Assembly (NCBI GenBank): GCA_002345145.1
Contig: DDVC01000013.1
Coordinates: forward strand, 1-6,095
Origin: Bacteroidetes bacterium UBA2322
GTDB lineage: Bacteria > Bacteroidota > Bacteroidia > Chitinophagales > UBA2359
Reading direction: 5' to 3'
DNA: 6,095 bases
Shown: one piece after another, positions 1-6,090 of the stretch
Layout: every line of letters starts with the position of its first letter
Numbering within the stretch: the first letter of the stretch is position 1
Position numbers and translations under genes: made by a program
The notes under the pieces: generated by a model
What the model saw: the letters and a program-made list of their open reading frames with translations, nothing else
Databases searched by the model: none
Told to the model about the DNA's origin: nothing

Positions 1-326
1 TTATCCGTGTGCTAAATTTTGCCGGTTTTGCGCTCCTACCTTTGTGTACCGGTTTACGTCAAACTCGGATCACACCCCATCGGGGTTATCATTTGTACTG
101 TCTATTGGGCAGTATAAGTACTGTTCATATTGGAAGAATATAATTACCAAAAGTGGAAAAACAGGGTGCGGAATGAGAGCCAAAAAGCCATAAATGCATG
201 AATTTTAGGAGCTTTGTGGCTGTTAGGCTAACGTATTGGATTTTTATGCAACAGCATAAGGCACTCCGGCATTTTTTCGGGTGAGTATGTTTTGTGTAAA
301 AAGGCACAAAAGTGAAGCAAGTTTTT
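1..326. other. Left flank with no confidently supported gene
   Basis: No recognisable gene lies here. On the plus strand two frames are open from the window edge: one from base 2 to a stop at 191-193 (63 codons, five Cys, no family recognised) and one from base 3 to a stop at 141-143. Either could be the 3' end of a gene entering from the left, but open stretches this short occur by chance and neither reads like a known protein. A perfect -7 box match (TACCTTTG, 37-44) is present on the plus strand without a properly spaced -33 element. It has no gene to serve, so I treat it as chance. The remaining sequence holds short inverted repeats at 74-86, 96-123 and 290-311. The 290-311 repeat lies just beyond the stop codon of the oxidoreductase gene. 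Confidence 0.5.
290..311 (-). terminator. Possible weak transcription terminator after the oxidoreductase gene
   Basis: A perfect 7-bp inverted repeat, TTTTGTG (290-296) and CACAAAA (305-311), with an 8-nt loop. It begins 15 nt past the stop codon of the minus-strand oxidoreductase gene, where the recQ-oxidoreductase transcript would be expected to end. The stem is A/T-rich and no T-run follows it on the minus strand, so it is not a classical intrinsic terminator. The call rests on position and symmetry only. Confidence 0.25.
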
Positions 327-1337
327 CTATTGCACTACTGATGCGTACATATCCTCTATTATTTGCACCACTGCTCTGCCCTCATTGCCCGATGTGGCAA
401 CGGTAGCCCTTCCGCTCAGCGTATCAACTACATTTTGTATCACCTTATCATGATTAGACATGGAGCCTTTGTAACATCCATAGTCATTGGCTGTATTGCC
501 TACAGGCAAATTGGGTATGGTATAACGGTCTATACATTGGTAATCAATGGTATTGAGGTACTCACCCCCTATTTTAACCGAACCATTTTGGCAAAGCAGG
601 GTTATGCTGCCCTCCATGTTTTTTTGATAAGCCGAAGTGCTGAAATTAAAGCTAACCAAAGCGCCCGCCCGGGTGCGCAGCAAAAAAACGCCCGAATCTT
701 CAAACTCGCATAAACCCGCATGAGTGGCATTTTGGATTGAGCCGCTTACAGCCTGTACCTCACCTGCCAAATAATACAGAATATCAATGAAATGGCTGCA
801 TTGGGTAAATAGGCAACCTCCGTCCATGATTTTGCTGCCACGCCAGCCCGATAATCGGTAATAATCGGCATTTCTATTCCAAAAACAGTTTACGTTTATT
901 TGGATTATATTGTTCAATATACCCTGCGAAAGCAGGTTTTTTACCACTGCCACCGGCGGATTGTATCGGTTTTGTTTTACCACAAAAAGTTGTTTTTGTG
1001 TTTGCCGGGCGGTTTCAATCATTTGGCTACACTCCCAAACCGACAGCGCCATGGGTTTTTCACATACCACATGCAGCCCTGCTTTTAGTGCATCGGTGGT
1101 CATAGAGGCATGAAGGTAGTTGGGGGTACAAACATTAACTATGTTTAAGCCGCTGTGTTGCAGCATTTGCCGGTAATCTGTATAAAAGGCAACATCGGGA
1201 AACAAAGAGCGCACTTGGGGCAGGTTTGCATCACTCATATCGCACACAGCCGTTAAATGTGTATCGGGGTTTTGGGCAATATGCTGTGCGTGTCGCAACC
1301 CTATATTGCCTATGCCTATTATGCCAAACTGAATCAT
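327..1337 (-). CDS. Gfo/Idh/MocA-family NAD(P)-dependent oxidoreductase, probably acting on a sugar or nucleotide-sugar
   Basis: A complete 336-residue protein, typical length for the family and predicted cytoplasmic. The N-terminal Rossmann fold starts at Met1 (MIQFGIIGIGNIG, dinucleotide loop GIGNIG at 8-13), which fixes the start codon. CEKPMAL (92-98) carries the family's EKP motif, with Lys94 as the expected catalytic lysine. The C-terminal alpha/beta substrate domain includes NRYNPP (123-128), a WNRN...YY...WRG stretch (153-166) and DGGCLFTQCSHFID (172-185), with His182 as the probable second catalytic residue. The position where most family members have a catalytic Asp, four before this His, is Thr178. 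From memory, WlbA/WbpB-type UDP-sugar 3-dehydrogenases also lack this Asp and have a comparable aromatic/WRG segment, so oxidation at C3 of a UDP-hexose derivative is a reasonable guess, not shown. No sugar aminotransferase or glycosyltransferase lies nearby to support it. The gene follows recQ by 33 bp on the same strand and has no Shine-Dalgarno sequence. Family assignment is firm, substrate unknown. Confidence 0.93.
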   Translation of the reverse strand: MIQFGIIGIGNIGLRHAQHIAQNPDTHLTAVCDMSDANLPQVRSLFPDVAFYTDYRQMLQHSGLNIVNVCTPNYLHASMTTDALKAGLHVVCEKPMALSVWECSQMIETARQTQKQLFVVKQNRYNPPVAVVKNLLSQGILNNIIQINVNCFWNRNADYYRLSGWRGSKIMDGGCLFTQCSHFIDILYYLAGEVQAVSGSIQNATHAGLCEFEDSGVFLLRTRAGALVSFNFSTSAYQKNMEGSITLLCQNGSVKIGGEYLNTIDYQCIDRYTIPNLPVGNTANDYGCYKGSMSNHDKVIQNVVDTLSGRATVATSGNEGRAVVQIIEDMYASVVQ

Positions 1338-1340
1338 GCG

Positions 1341-1361
1341 GAGTAGAGTAGGGGGGGAGTA
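1341..1361. repeat. GAGTA repeats and G7 tract between recQ and the oxidoreductase gene
   Basis: The 33-bp gap between the two minus-strand genes contains GAGTA at 1341-1345, 1346-1350 and 1357-1361, with a run of seven G at 1351-1357. In the mRNA this reads as CUAC/CUC repeats around a C7 tract a few bases before the AUG of the oxidoreductase. There is no purine-rich ribosome binding site. Function unknown; a homopolymer here could vary in length without affecting either reading frame. Confidence 0.5.
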
Positions 1362-1370
1362 GAAAGATGT

Positions 1371-3275
1371 TTATTGGTTTAACCTGAAAGTTCCGTCCTT
1401 AAACAGGATTTGGTGATTATCGGTTAGCCAGCGAAGGACTTTAATAATTTCGTCTTCGTTAAAATCGGTTAATTGGGCAACCAGTTCATGTGAGGAATGA
1501 GCATTTGTCCGAAGTTGTTTTTTAATGGCAGCGCTGATGCGTTCCATGCGACTTTCTGCCAGTTGAAGTTTTTTTTGCTGAAGGCAAACATCGCAAACAC
1601 CGCAGGGCAAGCTATCTAACTCGCCAAAATAAGCCACTAACTGACGGCTACGGCACAAGAGGTTATTTTGTGCATAGGCAATAACCGCCTGTATATTATC
1701 TTGTCGCACTTTTTTTCGGAAGTTAATGAGTTTAACATCAAAAACCAAGGCTTCGGCTGCTGCGCGGGGTTGGGTAAAAATAAGCTGTGGTTTATCGGTT
1801 TGAGGGATATAATCTATCACTTGGTTTTTGTGTAAAACGGTGAGGGCATTTTGAACATACTGGGTAGTGGTTTTGAGGTTTTTAGCCAATATATTTTCAT
1901 AAATTTCGGTATGTTGGTCAAAAACGCCACCATAGCTTCGGAGCAGCACTTTAATATAGGGCTCTAATCGGGGGTTTCTGAGTTGCACATCATACAGTTG
2001 TTCGTTGGTTACACGCACCATTACCCTTGACGGTAGAAAAACGGCATCGGTTGCCTGTAGGTAGTTATTTTCTTCCAGCACTTTAAGGGCATAAAACAAA
2101 TCGGGGGCGGGCATAGGATTGGTTTCTAAAAACTTGTTCATATCAAAGTCAAAACTTTGCCCTTCGCCGGCTCCTATGGCTACCTGAAAAAAATTACCCA
2201 GCAAATGGTAAACCTTTCGGACGGTGGCAATGGGTGGAAAATTGCGTTCAAACTGCTCCTGAAGTGCCCCTATGTCTTCATTGTTAAACAATAAAACGGC
2301 GTAGGCTTTTTGCTCGTCTCTGCCGGCTCTGCCTGCCTCTTGGTAGTAGGCTTCTACACTTTCGGGTAGGTCTAAATGAACCACTGTGCGCACATCGGGT
2401 TTATCAATACCCATTCCAAAGGCATTGGTACAAGCCATAATGCGTATTTTATCTTTTATCCAGGCATCTTGTTTTTGGCTACGCGTTCGGGGGTCTAAAC
2501 CGGCATGATAAAAATCGGCTAAAATGCCTTGTTTTTTCAGGGCTTCGGCAATTTGTGCAGTTTCTTTCCGGCTTCTTACATACACAATACCGCAGCCGGG
2601 GATATTTTTAAAAATGGTAGTGAGTTTTTGTATTTTATTTTCTTCGCGCAGTACTGAGTAGGAAAGATTGGCTCGGGTAAAGCTTTTTTGAAAAACAGCA
2701 GCATTTTTGCCAAACTTGAGTTTTTCCTGTATATCGGCTTTTACCCTTGCTGTGGCTGTGGCAGTAAGGGCTAAAAAAGGGGTATGGGGTAACTGCGTCC
2801 GTATTTGAGCTATTTTTAGGTAGGCGGGTCTAAAATCATAGCCCCACTGCGAAATACAATGCGCCTCATCAATAGCTACTATGCTTACCTGTAAATTGGG
2901 CAATCGGGCTAAAAACAGTTTAGTGCCAAGTCTTTCGGGCGACAGGTACAGGAATTTGGTTTTTCCGTGCATACAGTTATCAAAAGCACGTTCTACCTCA
3001 AACATATTCATACCGCTGTAAACTGCCTCGGCGGGTATATTGCGCTTTTTTAGGTTGTGTACCTGGTCTTTCATTAAGGCTATAAGCGGGGTTACCACTA
3101 AACACACCCCATCTAATGCCAGCGCCGGCACCTGAAAACATACCGATTTGCCGCCACCCGTTGGCAGTAGGGCAAGGGTATCTTTACCGCTAAGTACTGA
3201 TTGAATGATGTCTTCCTGAAGAGGACGAAACTGGGAATAGCCCCAGTATTGTTGCAGTATTTGGTGAGGAGTCAT
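1371..3275 (-). CDS. recQ: ATP-dependent DNA helicase RecQ, short Bacteroidota-type without HRDC domain
   Basis: A 634-residue superfamily 2 helicase that unwinds DNA 3'-5' using ATP, in recombination and replication-fork repair. Motifs occur in order: motif 0 (YWGYSQFRPLQ, 10-20), Walker A (LLPTGGGKS, 36-44), Ia (VVTPLIALMKDQV, 60-72), DEAH (136-139) inside the RecQ aromatic-rich loop (AIDEAHCISQWGYDFRP, 134-150), III (ALTATAT, 169-175), V (TNAFGMGIDKPDVR, 283-296) and VI (YQEAGRAGRD, 311-320). A RecQ zinc site has Cys541, Cys558, Cys561 and Cys564, spaced 17-3-3 exactly as in E. coli RecQ. It sits about 200 residues after the end of lobe 2 (near 340), whereas in E. coli it follows almost directly. 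The interposed region (about 375-505) looks like winged-helix modules. Only 70 residues follow the zinc site; they resemble one small helical or winged-helix module, and no HRDC domain is visible. The Met start is supported because motif 0 follows at the usual distance. All core motifs are intact, so the enzyme should be active. Confidence 0.96.
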   Translation of the reverse strand: MTPHQILQQYWGYSQFRPLQEDIIQSVLSGKDTLALLPTGGGKSVCFQVPALALDGVCLVVTPLIALMKDQVHNLKKRNIPAEAVYSGMNMFEVERAFDNCMHGKTKFLYLSPERLGTKLFLARLPNLQVSIVAIDEAHCISQWGYDFRPAYLKIAQIRTQLPHTPFLALTATATARVKADIQEKLKFGKNAAVFQKSFTRANLSYSVLREENKIQKLTTIFKNIPGCGIVYVRSRKETAQIAEALKKQGILADFYHAGLDPRTRSQKQDAWIKDKIRIMACTNAFGMGIDKPDVRTVVHLDLPESVEAYYQEAGRAGRDEQKAYAVLLFNNEDIGALQEQFERNFPPIATVRKVYHLLGNFFQVAIGAGEGQSFDFDMNKFLETNPMPAPDLFYALKVLEENNYLQATDAVFLPSRVMVRVTNEQLYDVQLRNPRLEPYIKVLLRSYGGVFDQHTEIYENILAKNLKTTTQYVQNALTVLHKNQVIDYIPQTDKPQLIFTQPRAAAEALVFDVKLINFRKKVRQDNIQAVIAYAQNNLLCRSRQLVAYFGELDSLPCGVCDVCLQQKKLQLAESRMERISAAIKKQLRTNAHSSHELVAQLTDFNEDEIIKVLRWLTDNHQILFKDGTFRLNQ

Positions 3276-3281
3276 TTATGG

Positions 3282-3316
3282 CAAAGGTAAGCATATAGTA
3301 CAATTAATAACACAAA
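3282..3316 (-). promoter_or_regulatory. Proximal recQ promoter candidate (TTTG-N23-TACCTTTG)
   Basis: On the minus strand TACCTTTG (3289-3282) matches the Bacteroidota -7 consensus TAnnTTTG perfectly. A TTTG (3316-3313) lies 23 nt upstream, at the upper end of the 17-23 nt spacing described for this phylum's -33/-7 promoters. The -7 box ends only 6 nt before the recQ ATG (3275-3273), so transcription would begin at or within a few bases of the start codon, giving a leaderless or nearly leaderless mRNA. A second candidate lies farther upstream. Confidence 0.5.
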
Positions 3317-3342
3317 CGGCAGTAAAACGGTAAAAACTGGTG

Positions 3343-3350
3343 CAAAAGTA
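3343..3350 (-). promoter_or_regulatory. Distal recQ -7 box candidate (TACTTTTG)
   Basis: On the minus strand TACTTTTG (3350-3343) is also a perfect match to TAnnTTTG. It would give a 5' leader of roughly 60 nt before the recQ ATG. No TTG is present at the expected 17-23 nt upstream distance, so it is weaker than the proximal candidate by that criterion, although its leader length is more conventional. Confidence 0.35.
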
Positions 3351-3400
3351 GTATTGGTTGTTATTTTTTTTGCCCGATTTCTCATTCTTTAAACATTTTT

Positions 3401-3473
3401 TTGCAACTTTGCCCCTTAATTTGTTACAAAATGTGCCAAGCACACAATCCTTGCAATGAACATCAAGTTGCAA
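3401..3473. repeat. Three TTGCAA palindromic hexamers in the divergent intergenic region
   Basis: TTGCAA, its own reverse complement, occurs at 3401-3406 (overlapping the candidate -7 box), 3451-3456 and 3468-3473. The last two are separated by 11 nt and could form a 6-bp hairpin in the leader RNA or act as paired half-sites for a regulator. Three copies in 73 bp is more than expected by chance, but no regulator with this site is known to me. Confidence 0.35.
3404..3411 (+). promoter_or_regulatory. Candidate -7 box for the secreted anchor-L protein gene
   Basis: CAACTTTG matches TAnnTTTG with one mismatch (C for the first T) and is followed by C, as is common for such boxes. No clean TTG lies 17-23 nt upstream; the nearest approximation is TTTC at 3378-3381, 22 nt away. 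A start just downstream would leave a 5' leader of about 95 nt before the ATG at 3512. It is the best plus-strand candidate in the intergenic region, but unproven. Confidence 0.35.
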
Positions 3474-3474
3474 A

Positions 3475-3486
3475 CTATTTAAATAG
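3475..3486. promoter_or_regulatory. Perfect 12-bp palindrome CTATTTAAATAG upstream of the secreted protein gene
   Basis: CTATTTAAATAG is a perfect palindrome with no spacer, ending 25 nt before the start codon at 3512, inside the predicted 5' leader. It could be an operator bound by a dimeric regulator. Its A/T-rich content makes chance occurrence plausible. No Shine-Dalgarno sequence lies between it and the ATG, as is usual in this phylum. Confidence 0.3.
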
Positions 3487-3511
3487 CATTTAACCATTAA
3501 CACACTATACT

Positions 3512-6046
3512 ATGAGCAAATTGTTACGCGCTCTGTTTGCTGCTTTTTTATTGATGGCAGCATTTTCACAAACAAAAGCACAATTACAGGTAAACGGCTC
3601 TGTTACTGCCGAAGAATTAGCCCAGTTGCTGGTAGGCAATGGGGTGGTTATCAGCAACGTAGAACTTGATTGCCCATCGGGCGCTTACGGCACTTTTAAC
3701 GGTGTAAACTCTAACTTGGGCTTGGGATCCGGTATTCTTCTTACTTCGGGCAGTATCAATAATGCCGTAGGTCCTAATAACGCCGGTGGCGCTTCTACTT
3801 CATTAGGTACACCCGGCGACCCTGACCTTGATGCCGTTACTGCAGGCGGTACTAACGATGCCTGTGTATTGGAATTTGATTTTGTTCCTTTTTCCGATGA
3901 AATCAGTTTTCGTTACGTTTTTGGGTCGGAGGAGTATTTAGAATATGTAGGCAGTTTTAACGATGGTTTTGCCTTATTTATAAGCGGACCGGGCATTGTA
4001 GGACAGCAAAACATAGCCCTTATACCCGGAACTTCTACCCCTGTAACCATTAACAATGTAAATGACGTAGCTAACAGCGCTTATTATGTTGATAATGGCA
4101 GCGGTTTTCCGATTGATCCGGAATCAACGGTGCAGTATGATGGCTTTACCGTAGTACTTACCGCTACCGCCAACGTGATACCCTGCCAAACCTACCACCT
4201 GAAAATAGCTGTTGCCGATGCCTTAGATACCGCCTTAGACTCGGGTGTTTTTGTAGAAGAGGGTAGCTTAAGCACTAATTTTATTACCGTAGATGCCTCA
4301 GCAGTATCGCTTACCGGCGGTGGGGTAAATACAGCCGTAGAAGGTTGTGTAAATGCACTCATTACTTTTACCTCTTCTGCCCCGCTTGCTGAGGATACCC
4401 CGCTTAGTTTTTCCTTAGCCGGTTCGGCAGTAGAAGGTGTGGACTATGCACCGGTTAATACTGATTTTGTAATGACTGCCGGTTCTACTACTTTTACCGT
4501 ACCCATTCAAATTTTGGAAGACGGAGAGCCCGATAGCGATGTGCTGGAGGTGATATTTGCCCTCAATTTTACCTGTGAAACGGTTATCCAAACAGCCTCT
4601 ATCAATATTGCCGATGTGTTGCCGGTTGTGGTATCTCCTAACATCACCATTGAACCCGGTCAAAGCACGGCACTATCGGTAAGCGGAGGCGTTCCCGATG
4701 TTCCGGGTGTAAATCCCCAATCGGGCAATTATGTTTGGTTGCCGGCATTAGGTTTGAGCAGCGCTACTTCACCCAACCCTATTGCCACACCCACCCAAAC
4801 CACTACTTATACCGTAACTGCCAACTTGGGTAGCTGTGCCATAACCCAATCTGTAACCATAACCGTACAATCTTGCGACCCCGATACCGATGGTCAGGCC
4901 GGTATTATTACTGCCAATGCCGACTTTTTATGCGACGGAGCTACCATTACTGCTACGGCAGTGGGTACTGTGCTGAACACAGTAAACGGTGTGCCCGATG
5001 CACTGGGTTATGCCCTGCACAACAGCCCCGCCGGCGATATTACCATTCCCGGTTTTACCATTTATGCCGCTAATACTACCGGCGTATTTACCAACGATGG
5101 CAGCTATCCTACCAACCAAACGCTCTACATCTCCTCTATAGTAGCCGATGACGACGGAACCGGCTTCCCCAATCTTGCCGATGATTGCATTTCGGTAAGT
5201 CCCGGTTATCCGGTAGTGTTCCTTACGCCGGTTGAAATTTTGGTTAATGAATTTTGCGACTGGCTCACCGGCGATTACCACATTGTGTTCTCTGCCTTTG
5301 GCGGATACCCGGCTTATGACCCCGGTAGCTCTTACAACTTTTCGGGCGATTATTTTGGACCCCTTGCCGCCGGCGAGTCGATTGAGCTTATCATTCCTCA
5401 AAACGTAACTACCAGCTACGCTTTTGATGCCTCCGATGCACTTGGCTGCACCGCCGTATCAGTAAATGAGGAGTTTATTTGCTACAAAACCCCCATTGAG
5501 TTGCTTGCTTATACCGGTAAAGTAACCGCACAAGGTAACTTACTCACCTGGACTACCGCCACCGAAACCGACAACGATTTCTTTACCCTTGCCCGCTCTA
5601 CCGATGGCTCAACCTTTACCAATATAGCCACTATTAACGGAGCAGGTACTACCATTACGGCGGTAAACTATGAATTTTTAGACAAAAACGCTCCCAATGG
5701 CATAAGCTACTACCGCCTTAGCCAAACCGATTTTAACGGTCAAACAAAAATAGCCGGTACGGTTTCTTTAAACAGAAACGAAACGGTAAAACCCCTTGTT
5801 TTTAATTTTGTAGCGCCTGTGCCCGTTATAGACAGGGCAAACATATCGTTTACTACTGCCAATGCCGGTGAAATTACCGTACAAATTTTTGACATTACCG
5901 GACGCATTATCAGCAGCCAAGTGGCTATTGCCGAAACTGGTCTTAACCAAGTAACGGTTGATTTAACGGCTGCCAGCGCCGGTGTTTATTTCCTTACGAT
6001 TTCTAATAACCAAGATGTAGTAAGTACCAAATTGGTTAAAAAATAA
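3512..6046 (+). CDS. Secreted multidomain surface protein: choice-of-anchor L domain, Calx-beta-like domain and T9SS C-terminal sorting domain
   Basis: An 844-residue protein predicted to enter the periplasm via Sec and cross the outer membrane by T9SS. A signal peptide covers residues 1-23 (Lys3 and Arg6, then a hydrophobic core; likely cleavage after TKA, leaving Gln24 first). Residues 25-260 form a choice-of-anchor L domain with the hallmark FRYVFGSEEY (133-142) and FNDGFALFISG (149-159). Residues 262-368 resemble a Calx-beta domain (VEGVDY at 307-312; acidic EDGEPDSD at 336-343, possible calcium ligands). Residues 372-454 are a PKD/Ig-like module (YVWLPALGLS, then TTTYTV). Residues 455-570 and 573-657 are two beta-rich modules of a kind frequent in Bacteroidota surface proteins. 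Residues 661-755 are the familiar stalk (PIELLAYTG, LLTWTTATETDNDFF, YYRLSQTDFNGQ). Residues 766-844 are a type A sorting domain (FDITGR, GVYFLTI, ending KLVKK). Twelve Cys follow the signal peptide, probably in intradomain disulfides. No catalytic domain is visible, so a role in adhesion, biofilm matrix or surface structure is inferred. It is transcribed divergently from recQ as a single gene. Confidence 0.93.
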   Translation: MSKLLRALFAAFLLMAAFSQTKAQLQVNGSVTAEELAQLLVGNGVVISNVELDCPSGAYGTFNGVNSNLGLGSGILLTSGSINNAVGPNNAGGASTSLGTPGDPDLDAVTAGGTNDACVLEFDFVPFSDEISFRYVFGSEEYLEYVGSFNDGFALFISGPGIVGQQNIALIPGTSTPVTINNVNDVANSAYYVDNGSGFPIDPESTVQYDGFTVVLTATANVIPCQTYHLKIAVADALDTALDSGVFVEEGSLSTNFITVDASAVSLTGGGVNTAVEGCVNALITFTSSAPLAEDTPLSFSLAGSAVEGVDYAPVNTDFVMTAGSTTFTVPIQILEDGEPDSDVLEVIFALNFTCETVIQTASINIADVLPVVVSPNITIEPGQSTALSVSGGVPDVPGVNPQSGNYVWLPALGLSSATSPNPIATPTQTTTYTVTANLGSCAITQSVTITVQSCDPDTDGQAGIITANADFLCDGATITATAVGTVLNTVNGVPDALGYALHNSPAGDITIPGFTIYAANTTGVFTNDGSYPTNQTLYISSIVADDDGTGFPNLADDCISVSPGYPVVFLTPVEILVNEFCDWLTGDYHIVFSAFGGYPAYDPGSSYNFSGDYFGPLAAGESIELIIPQNVTTSYAFDASDALGCTAVSVNEEFICYKTPIELLAYTGKVTAQGNLLTWTTATETDNDFFTLARSTDGSTFTNIATINGAGTTITAVNYEFLDKNAPNGISYYRLSQTDFNGQTKIAGTVSLNRNETVKPLVFNFVAPVPVIDRANISFTTANAGEITVQIFDITGRIISSQVAIAETGLNQVTVDLTAASAGVYFLTISNNQDVVSTKLVKK

Positions 6047-6059
6047 GCCCCTTCAGCGC

Positions 6060-6090
6060 TTATCGGGCGCACAAATTACCTTCCCGATAA
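6060..6090 (+). terminator. Inverted repeat after the secreted protein gene, possible terminator
   Basis: A perfect 8-bp inverted repeat, TTATCGGG (6060-6067) and CCCGATAA (6083-6090), with a 15-nt loop, starts 13 nt after the stop codon. After a 2-nt mismatch on each side, AGC (6055-6057) and GCT (6093-6095) can extend the pairing, which the window edge may cut off. No T-run is visible before the edge, so an intrinsic terminator is likely by position but not proven. It could also be one copy of a dispersed repeat. Confidence 0.4.

Noticed and set aside
37..44. Perfect TAnnTTTG match (TACCTTTG) on the plus strand near the left edge
   Set aside because: The nearest TTTG is only 15 nt upstream, outside the usual 17-23 nt, and no gene begins downstream on that strand.
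74..86. ACCCC-ATC-GGGGT hairpin
   Set aside because: A 5-bp stem with a 3-nt loop and no T-run or adjacent gene end; too short to call.
125..307. A 60-codon minus-strand open frame downstream of the oxidoreductase
   Set aside because: The translation is Cys/His/Lys-rich with no family resemblance, it overlaps the 290-311 inverted repeat, and no promoter or plausible start context is visible.
363..713. A 116-codon plus-strand open frame inside the oxidoreductase gene
   Set aside because: It is antisense to a gene with intact family motifs and shows no recognisable domain.
3364..3402. T8 (3364-3371) and T7 (3396-3402) runs as possible phase-variation tracts
   Set aside because: They lie in an A/T-rich intergenic region outside any reading frame. 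The T7 run ends next to the candidate -7 box, but T runs of this length are common here and give no specific support.
3276..3503. A 75-codon minus-strand open frame ending directly against the recQ start codon
   Set aside because: It spans both recQ promoter candidates and the leader of the divergent gene, its Cys/Lys/Asn-rich translation resembles no family, and its composition fits translated intergenic A/T-rich DNA. Its proximity to recQ comes from the TAA at 3276-3278.
4928..5401. A 157-codon minus-strand open frame inside the secreted protein gene
   Set aside because: It lies wholly antisense to a well-supported coding region, and the translation is Gly/Ile/Val-rich without any motif. 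Codon choice of the real gene (GCC, ACC, GGC) removes stops on the opposite strand.
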